A DNA stretch of 64,000 nucleotides from Halalkalibacter alkalisediminis (GCF_028610705.1 NZ_JAQQWT010000001.1:186001-250000); one strand, 5' to 3'; positions 1-10,040 are shown, counted from the first letter of the stretch. Made by a program: numbers and translations. Notes: a model not told the origin generated them from the sequence alone.

Positions 1-42
1 CACTTTTTGAATTTCGATAAATCCGAACAATCTAAAAATACG

Positions 43-72
43 TTGCCAAAGGGTCCCCCTTTTATCTATACT
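43..72 (+). promoter_or_regulatory. Probable sigma-A promoter of pycA
   Basis: TTGCCA (43-48) and TATACT (67-72) are 18 bp apart, about 90 nt before the pycA start. The spacer holds a small inverted repeat, AAAGGG/CCCTTT (48-62), which could be incidental. No other element is evident in the first 145 bases. Confidence 0.5.
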
Positions 73-163
73 AGAATTTAGTAATAAACAGTGTTTTAAT
101 AAAAATAAAAAAACACATGTGCTATGAGTGCAGACAATTTAGAAAGTGATGAGGAGTGCTTTT

Positions 164-3100
164 ATGAACGGTTTAACAAATATCAAAAAGGTACTAGTTG
201 CAAATCGTGGGGAGATTGCCATTCGTATCTTCCGAGCTTGTACAGAGTTGCATATTCGAACGGTAGCGATTTATTCCAAAGAAGATTCAGGAGCCTACCA
301 CCGTTATAAGGCGGATGAAGCTTACTTAGTCGGGGAAGGAAAAAAGCCGATTGAGGCATACTTAGATATTGAAGGGATCCTAGAAATCGCTAAGCTTCAT
401 GACATAGATGCTATTCATCCTGGTTATGGATTCCTATCAGAAAACATTGAATTTGCTAGACGTTGTCAAGAAGAAGGCATTATTTTTATTGGCCCAGAAT
501 TAGAACACTTGGTTATGTTTGGTGATAAGGTACAAGCTCGTGAGCAAGCATTGAAAGCGAAGTTGCCTGTAATACCTGGTAGTGATGGTCCAGTTGAAAG
601 TGTGGAAGATGTACAGTCATTTGCTGATCAACATGGATTTCCATTTATCATCAAGGCTTCTCTTGGTGGGGGTGGACGCGGGATGCGTATTGTTCGCACT
701 GCAGAAGACCTTAAAGAATCTTATGATCGAGCGAAGTCCGAAGCTAAGTCGGCATTTGGTAACGATGAAGTATATGTAGAGAAATTTATTGAAAACCCTA
801 AGCATATAGAAGTTCAGATCTTAGCTGATAAGCATGGAAATATTGTTCATTTATATGACCGAGACTGTTCGGTTCAACGAAGACATCAAAAGGTTGTAGA
901 AATAGCTCCTAGCGTTTCCTTAGGAGAAGGTGTTAGAGAGAGAATTTGTGATGCTGCCGTTCAGCTAATGGAACATATTAACTATGTCAATGCAGGAACG
1001 GTTGAATTCTTAGTTACCGATTCGGGTGAATTCTTCTTTATTGAAGTAAATCCTCGTGTCCAAGTCGAACACACTATTACTGAAATGGTGACGGGTATTG
1101 ACATTGTTCAATCACAATTATTTATTGCCGATGGTGAACCTTTGCATGGTGCTAAGCTAGGTATTCCAGCTCAGGATAAAATCGTTTGTAATGGATTTGC
1201 GATACAATCACGTGTAACAACAGAAGATCCAAGTAATGGTTTTATGCCTGACACTGGTCGTATTAATGCATACCGTTCAGGTGGTGGGTTTGGCGTTCGT
1301 TTAGACGCTGGTAACGGATTTCAAGGTGCGGTAATCACTCCTTATTACGATTCTTTGCTTGTGAAGGTATCCACTTGGGCTCTGACGTTTGAAAGTGCCG
1401 CTGCAAAAATGTTAAGAAACTTAAGAGAATTTCGCATCCGTGGAATTAAAACGAACATTGCCTTCCTTGAAAATGTAGTTCAACATCCAAAGTTTCTAAA
1501 TGGCGAATATAATACTTCCTTTATTGATCGAACACCTGAATTGTTTGTTTTTCCAAAAAGAAAAGACCGTGGAACAAAAATGCTTTCCTTCATTGGTGAA
1601 ACGATTGTAAATGGTTATCCAGGCTTAGAACAATCTAAAAAACCAATTTTTGATAAAGCACCTATTCCAAAATTAAAATTAACCGATCCGATTCCAACAG
1701 GAACGAAACAGATTCTTGATGAAAGAGGACCAGAAGGTTTAGCAAATTGGGTAAAGGAACAAAAACAGGTTTTACTGACAGATACGACTTTTCGCGATGC
1801 ACATCAGTCGTTACTTGCAACGAGAATTAGGACACATGACCTGAAGCAGATTGCTGAACCAACTGCGAGACTTCTACCTAATTTATTCTCTCTAGAAATG
1901 TGGGGGGGAGCGACATTTGATGTGACGATGCGCTTCTTACATGAAGATCCGTGGGAGCGTTTGTTAACATTAAGAAAACAAGCTCCTAATGTATTGTTTC
2001 AGATGTTGCTTCGCGCTTCAAATGCGGTCGGTTATACAAACTACCCAGATAACGTAATTGAGGAGTTCGTGGAGAAGTCTGCAGATGCAGGAATAGACGT
2101 TTTCCGTATATTCGATAGTTTAAACTGGGTAAAAGGAATGACGCTTGCCATTGATTCTGTCCGCAAAAGCGGAAAAATTGCTGAGGCATCTATTTGTTAT
2201 ACAGGAGACATTTTAGATCCGTCTCGTTCTAAATACGATTTAACCTATTATAAAAATTTAGCTAAGGAACTAGAACAAGCTGGATCTCATATCCTTGGAA
2301 TAAAAGATATGGCTGGGTTATTAAAACCAGAAGCCGCTTATCAACTAGTGACTGAACTTAAAAGTTCAGTAGATATTCCAATTCACTTGCACACGCATGA
2401 TACAAGTGGTAACGGGATCTTTACTTATGCACGTGCAATCGAAGCGGGTGTTGATATTGTTGATGTAGCAGTAAGTTCCATGGCGGGATTAACCTCACAG
2501 CCAAGTGCAAATAGCCTTTATTATGCGATGAGTGGCTCTGAACGACAACCTAATGCAAATATTGAATCGCTAGAACAATTAGGTGAATTCTGGGATTACA
2601 CTCGTAAATATTATGCTGGGTTTGAAAGTGGAATGAATGCACCGCATACAGAAGTGTATGAGCACGAGATGCCAGGTGGTCAATATAGCAACTTGCAACA
2701 ACAAGCAAAAGCTGTTGGACTTAGTTCTCGTTGGAATGAAGTGAAAAAAATGTATAGAACGGTTAATGATATGTTTGGTGATGTCGTAAAAGTAACTCCG
2801 TCTTCTAAAGTAGTTGGCGACATGGCTTTATACATGGTACAAAATAATTTAACAGAAGAAGATGTCTATGAAAAAGGAGATAAATTAGACTTTCCTGATT
2901 CTGTTGTTGAATTATTCCAAGGTCAGTTAGGTCAACCATATCAAGGATTTCCTAAAAAACTTCAAGACATTGTTTTAAAGGGAAGAGTACCTATCGAAGG
3001 ACGCCCAGGAGAAACTATGGAATCAGTAGATTTCCAAGCCATAAAAGAAGAGCTATTTAAGAAATTAGAACGCCAAGTGACGAGTCATGACATGCTTTCT

Positions 3101-3610
3101 TATGCACTCTATCCAAAAGTTTTCTTGGACTTTGAACAGTTCCGTCAGCAGTTTGGTGATGTTTCGGTTCTAGATACACCTACATTCTTCTACGGTTTAC
3201 GTCTTGGAGAAGAAATTGAAGTTGAGATTGAAAAAGGAAAAACTTTAATTGTAAAGCTTGTCTCTATTTCAAAACCAAAAGAAGATGGTACAAGAATTGT
3301 TTACTTCGAACTTAATGGACAACCTCGTGAAGTCATTATAAAGGATTTAAATGTTAAATCATCTACGATCTCTCGTCCGAAGGTAGATAAAGATAATGTT
3401 AATCAAATAGGAGCCTCTATGCCTGGAACTGTTGTAAAAACATTAGTTGTTAAGGGCGATAAAGTTAAGAAAGGTGATCATTTAATGATTACCGAAGCAA
3501 TGAAGATGGAAACCACTGTACAAGCGCAATTTGATGGAATTGTTAAAGATGTTTTTGTAAGTGATGGGGATCCGATCTTAACAGGAGATTTATTAATAGA
3601 ATTAGCGTAA
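164..3610 (+). CDS. pycA: Pyruvate carboxylase
   Basis: Biotin enzyme that carboxylates pyruvate to oxaloacetate using ATP and bicarbonate, refilling the TCA cycle in the cytosol. The 1148 residues hold, in order, a biotin carboxylase/ATP-grasp half (glycine loop GGGGRGMR, then HIEVQI and EVNPRVQVEHT), a carboxyltransferase barrel from about residue 535 (TFRDAHQSLLATR, metal-binding HLHTHD), and a C-terminal biotinyl domain with EAMKMET; the biotinylated lysine is K1114. The ATG at 164 was chosen because GAGGAG lies 7 nt upstream; in-frame GTG/ATG codons at 146/149 lack a ribosome site. Length equals B. subtilis PycA, and pycA is next to ctaA there too. Confidence 0.98.
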   Translation: MNGLTNIKKVLVANRGEIAIRIFRACTELHIRTVAIYSKEDSGAYHRYKADEAYLVGEGKKPIEAYLDIEGILEIAKLHDIDAIHPGYGFLSENIEFARRCQEEGIIFIGPELEHLVMFGDKVQAREQALKAKLPVIPGSDGPVESVEDVQSFADQHGFPFIIKASLGGGGRGMRIVRTAEDLKESYDRAKSEAKSAFGNDEVYVEKFIENPKHIEVQILADKHGNIVHLYDRDCSVQRRHQKVVEIAPSVSLGEGVRERICDAAVQLMEHINYVNAGTVEFLVTDSGEFFFIEVNPRVQVEHTITEMVTGIDIVQSQLFIADGEPLHGAKLGIPAQDKIVCNGFAIQSRVTTEDPSNGFMPDTGRINAYRSGGGFGVRLDAGNGFQGAVITPYYDSLLVKVSTWALTFESAAAKMLRNLREFRIRGIKTNIAFLENVVQHPKFLNGEYNTSFIDRTPELFVFPKRKDRGTKMLSFIGETIVNGYPGLEQSKKPIFDKAPIPKLKLTDPIPTGTKQILDERGPEGLANWVKEQKQVLLTDTTFRDAHQSLLATRIRTHDLKQIAEPTARLLPNLFSLEMWGGATFDVTMRFLHEDPWERLLTLRKQAPNVLFQMLLRASNAVGYTNYPDNVIEEFVEKSADAGIDVFRIFDSLNWVKGMTLAIDSVRKSGKIAEASICYTGDILDPSRSKYDLTYYKNLAKELEQAGSHILGIKDMAGLLKPEAAYQLVTELKSSVDIPIHLHTHDTSGNGIFTYARAIEAGVDIVDVAVSSMAGLTSQPSANSLYYAMSGSERQPNANIESLEQLGEFWDYTRKYYAGFESGMNAPHTEVYEHEMPGGQYSNLQQQAKAVGLSSRWNEVKKMYRTVNDMFGDVVKVTPSSKVVGDMALYMVQNNLTEEDVYEKGDKLDFPDSVVELFQGQLGQPYQGFPKKLQDIVLKGRVPIEGRPGETMESVDFQAIKEELFKKLERQVTSHDMLSYALYPKVFLDFEQFRQQFGDVSVLDTPTFFYGLRLGEEIEVEIEKGKTLIVKLVSISKPKEDGTRIVYFELNGQPREVIIKDLNVKSSTISRPKVDKDNVNQIGASMPGTVVKTLVVKGDKVKKGDHLMITEAMKMETTVQAQFDGIVKDVFVSDGDPILTGDLLIELA

Positions 3611-3617
3611 TCCAATA

Positions 3618-3650
3618 GGTTGAAGGAAATCATTTCCTTCAACCTTCTTT
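3618..3650 (+). terminator. Intrinsic terminator after pycA
   Basis: A 12-bp perfect stem, GGTTGAAGGAAA/TTTCCTTCAACC, with a 3-nt loop is followed by TTCTTT, 7 bases after the pycA stop. Confidence 0.8.
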
Positions 3651-3726
3651 GATCATGCGAGGAGGGAAAGAGATTTTATGGGGTTTATGATTTTTTGTAT
3701 AATTAATAAAAAATAGGACATAAATG

Positions 3727-3757
3727 AAAAAATGACAGCAGAGGCTGTCTTTTTTTC
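3727..3757. terminator. Bidirectional terminator between convergent pycA and ctaA
   Basis: The stem GACAGC/GCTGTC has an AGAG loop, A-run on the left and T-run on the right, so it can work for both strands. It is the only terminator close to the 3' end of ctaA. Confidence 0.7.
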
Positions 3758-3765
3758 TGTATGTG

Positions 3766-4662
3766 CTATTGTGGTTTGCGAAGCAAAATCATGGCCATAT
3801 AACTTAAATTAGAAAATAATACTGAAATTATTAGTGCGTGTAGTAGACCAACCGAGAGAAGTTCATTTTGCGTGAACACAACGGAAATCCCACTAATCAT
3901 TTGCAAGATAATTAAACAAAAGGCTACTACGCTTGTCCAAACAAGGATCATTTCTTTCTTGAAACGAGCGATTGTCCAAATCATTAATACAAGTAAAACA
4001 AGGACTAAAACGATCCCTGCAAGTCGATGAAGAAATTGAACGCCAACAGGTCCCGAAAAGCCAGGGAATAAAACACCGTTACATGTAGGAAAGCCAGCAC
4101 AAGCCAAAGTTGCTTTCATGTGTTTCACATAAGCGCCAGTATAGATGACTACATAGCAGTATGTGATGGTAAAAAAGAAATAGGCTTTATAGGCCGTAGA
4201 AACCCTAGCAGTGATTTTTTGTACCCTGCCATCCTCAAAAGCTAAAATGGTTAATAAAACAACAGCAGCTAAAGACATAGCTGATATACCAAAATGCAAG
4301 GCTAAGATCGCTTTAGATTGTCCAAAAACAACAGCACCTGCTCCAAGTAAACCCTGAAAAATAATCAAAATAACTGCAGCTGTCGCCATAAATCGGACTT
4401 CTTTCACGTGTTTTAACTGCTTCCATGACCAGATAGCCAGAATGATAATCATCGCTCCGACTAAGCCAGAGACGATTCGATGACTGTATTCAATAATCGT
4501 TTCAATAGCTGGATTCGTAGGAATGACTTCACCAAAGCATAATGGCCAAGTTGCACCGCAACCTTCTCCAGATCCAGTCTTTGTCACGAGTGCACCTTGT
4601 AAGAGAACGATTAGAACTCCAATGGAGGTCAGAATGCCGTAGATTTTTAATCTTTTATGCAT
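3766..4662 (-). CDS. ctaA: Heme A synthase
   Basis: Polytopic membrane enzyme that oxidises the C8 methyl group of heme O to a formyl group, giving heme A for the caa3/aa3 oxidases. The 298 residues form two four-helix halves. Conserved features are the first extracytoplasmic loop with GSGEGCGATWPLC (the paired cysteines typical of Gram-positive CtaA), EYSHR in the first half, and HRLAG in the second (heme-ligand histidines). A ribosome site (GAAAGGTG) precedes the ATG at 4662. It is divergent from ctaB across a 297-bp spacer, the B. subtilis arrangement, where the divergent region is controlled by ResD. No ResD site could be identified by eye. Confidence 0.96.
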   Translation of the reverse strand: MHKRLKIYGILTSIGVLIVLLQGALVTKTGSGEGCGATWPLCFGEVIPTNPAIETIIEYSHRIVSGLVGAMIIILAIWSWKQLKHVKEVRFMATAAVILIIFQGLLGAGAVVFGQSKAILALHFGISAMSLAAVVLLTILAFEDGRVQKITARVSTAYKAYFFFTITYCYVVIYTGAYVKHMKATLACAGFPTCNGVLFPGFSGPVGVQFLHRLAGIVLVLVLLVLMIWTIARFKKEMILVWTSVVAFCLIILQMISGISVVFTQNELLSVGLLHALIISVLFSNLSYMAMILLRKPQ

Positions 4663-4836
4663 TCAATTCACCTTTCCTTCTATAAAGTTGTGTAGATTTA
4701 TGCTAGAGTTAGCAAAGGAATCTAAAAACCTTTCCTATTGATCTTAAAAAGAACCAGGATAAAAGTCAATTTAACTCACAAGAATATTTTATGGACATGT
4801 ATAAATGTGAAGATAATGTGAAACTCAGGATTTTAA

Positions 4837-4864
4837 TGAAACTAACTAGATTTTAAGATATAAT
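4837..4864 (+). promoter_or_regulatory. Possible ctaB operon promoter
   Basis: A perfect TATAAT (4859-4864) follows a poor -35 (TGAAAC, 4837-4842) at 16 bp. The weak -35 would suit an activator-dependent promoter. The rest of the ctaA-ctaB spacer (4663-4959) shows no gene. Confidence 0.4.
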
Positions 4865-4959
4865 GTGATTTGTAGCACAGTAGGTGAGAAACAACCATCT
4901 AATTATTTTTTTGTAAATGTGCTCGTATTGGTTGACTCTATAAAGGAGGTGAAGAATGG

Positions 4960-5904
4960 ATGAATAAGACTAATACAGCGTTTGAAGCAGCAGAGGTCAT
5001 TACTAGTCCTGATTCATCAGTTGCTGCTAGTCAGCAAAAATCATGGAAAGACTATCTTGTGCTTGCTAAGCAGGGGATTGTTACGTCTAATTTAATTACT
5101 ACATTTGCCGGTATTTACTTAGCGGCTGTTTATACAAGTACAGGAATCGGTTCACACTTGTGGACAATGATGTTTGCTTTAATTGGAGCCGCGCTTGTCA
5201 TGGCAGGTGGATGTACATTAAATAACTATATTGATCGAGATATTGACCATATAATGGAGAGAACAAAGGATCGTCCAACAGTGACAGGTCGCTTTTCTGC
5301 TAATCATGTCTTGTTAGTAGGTTTATTGCAAGCCGCAGTTGGAATTGGTTTTCTTGCACTTACGACTGCCACTGCAGCTGTAATTGGATTAGTTGGGTTA
5401 TTTATATACGTAGTGCTTTATACCATGTGGACAAAGCGTACTACGACTTTAAATACGATAGTAGGTAGTTTCTCTGGAGCCGTTCCGCCTTTAATTGGTT
5501 GGGCAGCAATTGATGGAGGGTTACACACATATGCATGGGTTTTATTCTTTATTATGTTCTTTTGGCAGCCTCCACATTTCCTTGCATTAGCAATGAAGCG
5601 TGTGGAAGAATATCGTGCTGCTGGAATTCCAATGTTGCCAGTTGTGGCAGGTTTTGAAATGACAAAACGCCAAATGGTCGTTTATGTAATTGCCTTATTA
5701 CCTGTTTCACTCATGTTGTATCCTTTTGGATTAGTTTATACAATAGTAGCTGCAATTTTAGGTTTAGGTTGGGTTGTTCTTGGTTTTGCAGGTTTTAAAA
5801 TGAAGGACGATATTAAATGGGCAAGACTAATGTTTGTCTATTCGCTCAACTATTTAACTATTTTATTTGTTCTTATGGTTATTGTTCATATTAAACTCTT
5901 TTAA
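4960..5904 (+). CDS. ctaB: Protoheme IX farnesyltransferase (heme O synthase)
   Basis: UbiA-family membrane prenyltransferase that adds a farnesyl group to heme B to make heme O, the substrate of CtaA. The 314-residue protein has a hydrophilic N-terminus (about 35 residues), then eight or nine helices. The first Asp-rich motif is [15 protein letters not shown]; a second conserved stretch is [13 protein letters not shown]. The ATG at 4960 sits 10 nt after AGGAGG. A second ATG at 4956, out of frame and better spaced (6 nt), opens a three-codon reading frame (Met-Asp-Glu-stop) that overlaps the true start. First gene of ctaBCDEF. Confidence 0.96.
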   Translation: MNKTNTAFEAAEVITSPDSSVAASQQKSWKDYLVLAKQGIVTSNLITTFAGIYLAAVYTSTGIGSHLWTMMFALIGAALVMAGGCTLNNYIDRDIDHIMERTKDRPTVTGRFSANHVLLVGLLQAAVGIGFLALTTATAAVIGLVGLFIYVVLYTMWTKRTTTLNTIVGSFSGAVPPLIGWAAIDGGLHTYAWVLFFIMFFWQPPHFLALAMKRVEEYRAAGIPMLPVVAGFEMTKRQMVVYVIALLPVSLMLYPFGLVYTIVAAILGLGWVVLGFAGFKMKDDIKWARLMFVYSLNYLTILFVLMVIVHIKLF

Positions 5905-5921
5905 TCCGATATGAATAATAA

Positions 5922-5949
5922 TTGTAGATATATTTATTAGTAGTATAAT
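5922..5949 (+). promoter_or_regulatory. Internal promoter before ctaC
   Basis: TTGTAG (5922-5927) and TATAAT (5944-5949) are 16 bp apart. The predicted transcript start (about 5956) makes the ATG at 5958 an unlikely initiator and favours the ATG at 5982. Confidence 0.5.
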
Positions 5950-5981
5950 ACTACGTTATGAAAGTGAGGTTGGATTGTCAG

Positions 5982-7007
5982 ATGAAACTTTGGAAAACTG
6001 CATGGCGTTTTCTACCTCTTTCCCTGTTAGCTTTAGTGCTTACAGCCTGTGGAGAGACGAACTTAACTGCCCTTGATCCAAAGGGACCACAATCACAATG
6101 GTTATTTGACAACATGTTATTATCGTTGTACATCATGGCCTTCGTGACAATTGTCGTATTTGCAATCTTTTTCATTATTCTTGCAAAGTACCGTCGCGCT
6201 CCTGGAGACGATACAATTCCTAAGCAAGTACACGGAAATACGGCACTTGAAATTACTTGGACTGTTATCCCAATTATCTTGTTAACTATTTTAGCTGTTC
6301 CAACGATTACTGGACAATTTATGTTAGCTGATACAGAACCGGACCCTGAGGTCGGTGAAGATACAGTCTATATCAAAGTTACAGGTCACCAATTCTGGTG
6401 GCAGTTTGACTATGAAAATGAAGGATTTACTGCTGGTCAAGAAGTTTATATGCCAGTTGGAGAAAAGGTCATTTTCGAATTACATGCACAAGATGTGCAA
6501 CATTCATTCTGGGTACCAGCACTTGGTGGTAAAGTGGATACAATTCCAGGAATCACCAATCACCTTTGGCTAGAAGCTGATGAGCCAGGAGTCTTTAAAG
6601 GGAAGTGTGCGGAACTATGCGGTCCTGCTCATGCTTTAATGGACTTTAAACTAATTGCACTTGAGCGTGATGAGTATGATGCTTGGGTAGCTGGTATGCA
6701 AGCAGAAGTAGAAGAACCTACTGAAACATTAGCTCAACAAGGCCGTGCCGTATTTGAAGCTAATGGTTGTATCGGATGTCACGCAATTGGTGGTATGGGT
6801 ACAGCAGCTGGTCCTGCATTATCTGATTATGCAAACCGTGAAGTAGTTGCAGGTTATTTAGAAAATACGGATGAGAATTTAGAAGCTTGGATTCGTGATC
6901 CTGAGTCACTTAAACAAGGAAATAACATGCCGGCATTTCCACAAATCAGTAATGAGGATATGGAAGCGCTTATTGCTTATTTACGTTCTTTAGACGTACA
7001 GAATTAA
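5982..7007 (+). CDS. ctaC: Cytochrome c oxidase subunit II with fused cytochrome c (caa3 type)
   Basis: Receives electrons on a membrane-anchored cytochrome c domain and passes them via the binuclear CuA centre to subunit I. The 341 residues comprise a lipoprotein signal peptide ending LVLTACG (lipobox Cys), two transmembrane helices, a cupredoxin domain (GHQFWWQFDY; CuA ligands in KCAELCGPAHALM), and a C-terminal cytochrome c domain with CIGCH and a distal Met in NNMPAF. The outside domain is rich in Asp/Glu, as is common in alkaliphiles (inference). The start at 5982 (GTGAGG 12 nt upstream) gives a normal signal peptide; an in-frame ATG at 5958 lacks a ribosome site and would be nearly leaderless. 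Confidence 0.96.
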   Translation: MKLWKTAWRFLPLSLLALVLTACGETNLTALDPKGPQSQWLFDNMLLSLYIMAFVTIVVFAIFFIILAKYRRAPGDDTIPKQVHGNTALEITWTVIPIILLTILAVPTITGQFMLADTEPDPEVGEDTVYIKVTGHQFWWQFDYENEGFTAGQEVYMPVGEKVIFELHAQDVQHSFWVPALGGKVDTIPGITNHLWLEADEPGVFKGKCAELCGPAHALMDFKLIALERDEYDAWVAGMQAEVEEPTETLAQQGRAVFEANGCIGCHAIGGMGTAAGPALSDYANREVVAGYLENTDENLEAWIRDPESLKQGNNMPAFPQISNEDMEALIAYLRSLDVQN

Positions 7008-7036
7008 TTTAATTGACTAAAAAGGAGGTAAACCCT

Positions 7037-8905
7037 TTGGCTGCACAAAAACAGGAAAAAAGCGTTATTTGGGATTGGTTAACAACGGTTGACCATAAAA
7101 AGCTTGGAATCATGTATTTGATTGCAGGGACGCTTTTCTTTGTAAAAGCTGGTGTGATGGCGCTATTCATGCGTATCCAGCTCATGTATCCAGAGATGAA
7201 TTTCATAAGTGGTCAAACATTTAACGAATTCATTACGATGCATGGTACGATTATGCTATTCTTAGCTGCCACACCGTTATTATTTGCATTTATGAACTAT
7301 GTCATACCATTGCAAATTGGAGCCCGAGATGTTGCATTTCCATTTGTAAATGCACTTGGTTTCTGGATTTTCTTTGCTGGTGGTCTGTTATTAAGTATGA
7401 GTTGGTTCTTTGGTGGAGGCCCTGATGCAGGGTGGACAGCTTATGTTCCGTTATCGAGCCGTGATTACGCAGGAGTTGGACTAGACTTTTATGTACTAGG
7501 TTTACAGGTTTCTGGTATCGGTACATTGATTTCTGCTATTAACTTCCTTGTTACAATTGTTAATATGCGTGCACCTGGTATGACAATGATGCGTTTACCA
7601 TTATTTGTGTGGACATCATTCATTTCTTCAACACTAATTTTATTTGCTTTTACACCACTTGCTGCAGGACTTGCTCTTCTTATGTTAGATCGGATATTTG
7701 GAGCTCAGTTCTTCATTCCAAGCATGGGTGGTAATACAGTTTTATGGCAACATATTTTCTGGATCTTCGGACACCCTGAAGTTTATATTCTAGTTCTACC
7801 TGCTTTTGGTATCATTTCTGAGGTTATTCCTGCATTCTCAAGAAAGCGTCTTTTTGGTTATACAGCAATGGTATTTGCAACAATGATTATCGCTTTCTTA
7901 GGTTTCATGGTATGGGCTCACCATATGTTCACAGTAGGTATGGGACCAGTAGCTAACTCCATTTTCGCTATTGCGACAATGACAATTGCTGTTCCGACAG
8001 GGATTAAAATCTTTAACTGGCTCTTTACGATGTGGGGCGGTAAGATTACATTCAATACATCAATGTTGTTTGCATCTTCATTTGTACCGACATTTGTACT
8101 TGGTGGGGTAACAGGGGTCATGCTTGCAATGGCACCAGTTGACTATCTGTACCATGATACGTACTTTGTAGTAGCCCATTTCCACTATATTATTGTTGGT
8201 GGTATTGTATTGGCGCTATTTGCAGGTCTATTCTATTGGTATCCGAAAATGTTTGGACATATGTTGAATGAAACGCTTGGAAAACTCTTTTTCTGGATCT
8301 TTTATATCGGTTTCCATTTAACTTTCTTTGTTCAACATTTATTAGGTTTAATGGGTATGCCTCGTCGTGTTTACACGTATCTTGGCGATCAAGGTTTAGA
8401 TGCTTTTAACCTTATTAGTACAATCGGAACATTTTTCATGTCGGCGGGTGTCATCTTGCTAGTAATTAATGTCATCTATTCTGCGTTTAAAGGTGAGCGT
8501 GTGACGGTTGCAGATCCTTGGGATGCTCGTACACTTGAGTGGGCAGTTCCTACACCAGTACCAGAGTATAACTTTGCTCAAACACCACAAGTTCGTTCAT
8601 TAGATCCATTATTCTATGAAAAAATTCATGGTGATGGTACGATGAAGCCAGCTGAACCGATTGCACCTATTCATATGCCAAATGGTTCAATTTTGCCATT
8701 AATCATGTCTGTAGGACTTTTCTTTGCTGGATTTGGTTTCATTATGATGAACATGGAAAATCCTATTATTAATCCTTGGATTGTAGCTATCGGTGGCTTA
8801 GCTATTACATTTGGTTCTATGTTTGTTCGTTCAATTAAAGAAGACCATGGATATTATGTACCAGTGGAGCAAGTAAAAGCTGAGCTTAAGAAAGGAGGGA
8901 ACTAA
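7037..8905 (+). CDS. ctaD: Cytochrome c oxidase subunit I
   Basis: Catalytic heme-copper subunit that reduces oxygen to water and pumps protons. The 622 residues (same length as B. subtilis CtaD) carry the heme a ligand in TMHGTIMLF, the CuB/Tyr-His motif HPEVYILVLP, the two CuB histidines in WAHHMF, and VAHFHYIIVGG with the heme a3/heme a ligands. The TTG at 7037 was chosen: AAAGGAGGT ends 7 nt before it. An upstream in-frame TTG (7013) lies before that ribosome site and has none of its own. Confidence 0.97.
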   Translation: MAAQKQEKSVIWDWLTTVDHKKLGIMYLIAGTLFFVKAGVMALFMRIQLMYPEMNFISGQTFNEFITMHGTIMLFLAATPLLFAFMNYVIPLQIGARDVAFPFVNALGFWIFFAGGLLLSMSWFFGGGPDAGWTAYVPLSSRDYAGVGLDFYVLGLQVSGIGTLISAINFLVTIVNMRAPGMTMMRLPLFVWTSFISSTLILFAFTPLAAGLALLMLDRIFGAQFFIPSMGGNTVLWQHIFWIFGHPEVYILVLPAFGIISEVIPAFSRKRLFGYTAMVFATMIIAFLGFMVWAHHMFTVGMGPVANSIFAIATMTIAVPTGIKIFNWLFTMWGGKITFNTSMLFASSFVPTFVLGGVTGVMLAMAPVDYLYHDTYFVVAHFHYIIVGGIVLALFAGLFYWYPKMFGHMLNETLGKLFFWIFYIGFHLTFFVQHLLGLMGMPRRVYTYLGDQGLDAFNLISTIGTFFMSAGVILLVINVIYSAFKGERVTVADPWDARTLEWAVPTPVPEYNFAQTPQVRSLDPLFYEKIHGDGTMKPAEPIAPIHMPNGSILPLIMSVGLFFAGFGFIMMNMENPIINPWIVAIGGLAITFGSMFVRSIKEDHGYYVPVEQVKAELKKGGN

Positions 8906-8908
8906 GAA

Positions 8909-9529
8909 ATGGCGGGTCATGTAGATACTTCAAAAGGGCTACCTTCTCATCCTGAGAGAGCCACATTAGAAGGAAAAAACAAGTTTCTCGGTTTCTGGTT
9001 CTTCCTTGGCGGTGAAACCATTTTATTTGCAACCTTCTTCGGTACTTATTTAGGACTTCGTAATGGGATTGCAGATGGACCTAGTTCCCAGGAAATGTTT
9101 CATCTACCATTAGTTTTCATTATGACGATGTTACTTCTAACCAGTAGTTTAACGAGTGTCTTAGCAATGTTTGCTATGAAAAAGAACAATTTCCGTTCTT
9201 TTAAGATCTGGATGTGGATTACGGTATTACTAGGACTTGGATTCTTAGGATTTGAGGTATATGAATTCTATGAGTATGTTCACCAAGGTTTTGGTTTTAC
9301 AACAAGTGCATTCTCTTCTTCATTCTTCTCACTTGTTGGCTTACATGGTGCCCACGTTGCATTTGGTTTAAGCTGGATTACTGTTTTACTTATTCGTTAC
9401 AATAAGAGTGGTATTACATTAACAAATGCTCCTAAGTTCTATGTTGCTGGTTTATACTGGCACTTCATTGACGTAGTGTGGGTATTTATCTTCACAGTCG
9501 TTTATCTTATGGGAGTAGGAGGTCATTAA
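8909..9529 (+). CDS. ctaE: Cytochrome c oxidase subunit III
   Basis: Membrane subunit III of the caa3 oxidase. The 206 residues have five predicted helices and conserved family stretches LGGETILFATFFGTYL, LHGAHVAFGL and YWHFIDVVW. The start is 3 nt after the ctaD stop, with AAAGGAGGG inside the end of ctaD, so the two genes are probably translationally linked. Confidence 0.96.
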   Translation: MAGHVDTSKGLPSHPERATLEGKNKFLGFWFFLGGETILFATFFGTYLGLRNGIADGPSSQEMFHLPLVFIMTMLLLTSSLTSVLAMFAMKKNNFRSFKIWMWITVLLGLGFLGFEVYEFYEYVHQGFGFTTSAFSSSFFSLVGLHGAHVAFGLSWITVLLIRYNKSGITLTNAPKFYVAGLYWHFIDVVWVFIFTVVYLMGVGGH

Positions 9530-9530
9530 T

Positions 9531-9875
9531 ATGGCAGATAACTTAAGTCAACCATTCGATAAAAGTGCTATGACAGAGGAAGAGAAACGTCAGGTTAGTA
9601 AAGAAATTCGTAAGCAAATTGTTGTTTTTGCTTTAATGATTTTCTTAACAATCATTTCGTTCTTAGCAGTGGGCGCGGATATTATTCCAAGATCATTTGC
9701 GATTCCTTTTATCTTACTTTTAGCAGTGATTCAATTTGCGCTTCAATTGATCTTTTTCATGCATTTGAAAGATAAGGATCATGGATGGGCAACAGCGTTT
9801 ATGATTTCAGGGATTTTTATTACTGTCCCAACAATTGCAGCTTTAATGTTATTAATCGGTGTTGTGAAGTACTAA
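9531..9875 (+). CDS. ctaF: Cytochrome c oxidase subunit IV
   Basis: Small 114-residue subunit IVB of the caa3 oxidase. After a charged N-terminal region there are three helices, the second containing the family stretch ALQLIFFMHLKDKDHGW. It starts 1 nt after the ctaE stop, with GGAGGT embedded in the end of ctaE. Last gene of the unit before a strong terminator. Confidence 0.94.
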   Translation: MADNLSQPFDKSAMTEEEKRQVSKEIRKQIVVFALMIFLTIISFLAVGADIIPRSFAIPFILLLAVIQFALQLIFFMHLKDKDHGWATAFMISGIFITVPTIAALMLLIGVVKY

Positions 9876-9887
9876 GGTCATAATTGG

Positions 9888-9927
9888 AAACAGCTCTCAT
9901 CATAAGATGGGAGCTGTTTTTTTTTTG
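9888..9927 (+). terminator. Terminator of ctaBCDEF
   Basis: Stem AAACAGCTCTCATC with GATGGGAGCTGTTT (one G-U pair), loop ATAA, then ten T residues. Confidence 0.9.
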
Positions 9928-10009
9928 TGCGTGCAATTAAGAAGGGCTATGAAAAAACGGAAATACCTTTTTAATCTCTTTTATTGTTCATAAGTTTGTA
10001 AGAGCTCGT

Positions 10010-10040
10010 TTGCTTTTTTTGTCTAGTGTTGTTGTATAAT
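10010..10040 (+). promoter_or_regulatory. Promoter of the DUF420 gene
   Basis: TATAAT at 10035-10040 with TTGCTT at 10010-10015 (19-bp gap). This makes the DUF420 gene a separate transcript from ctaF. Confidence 0.4.
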
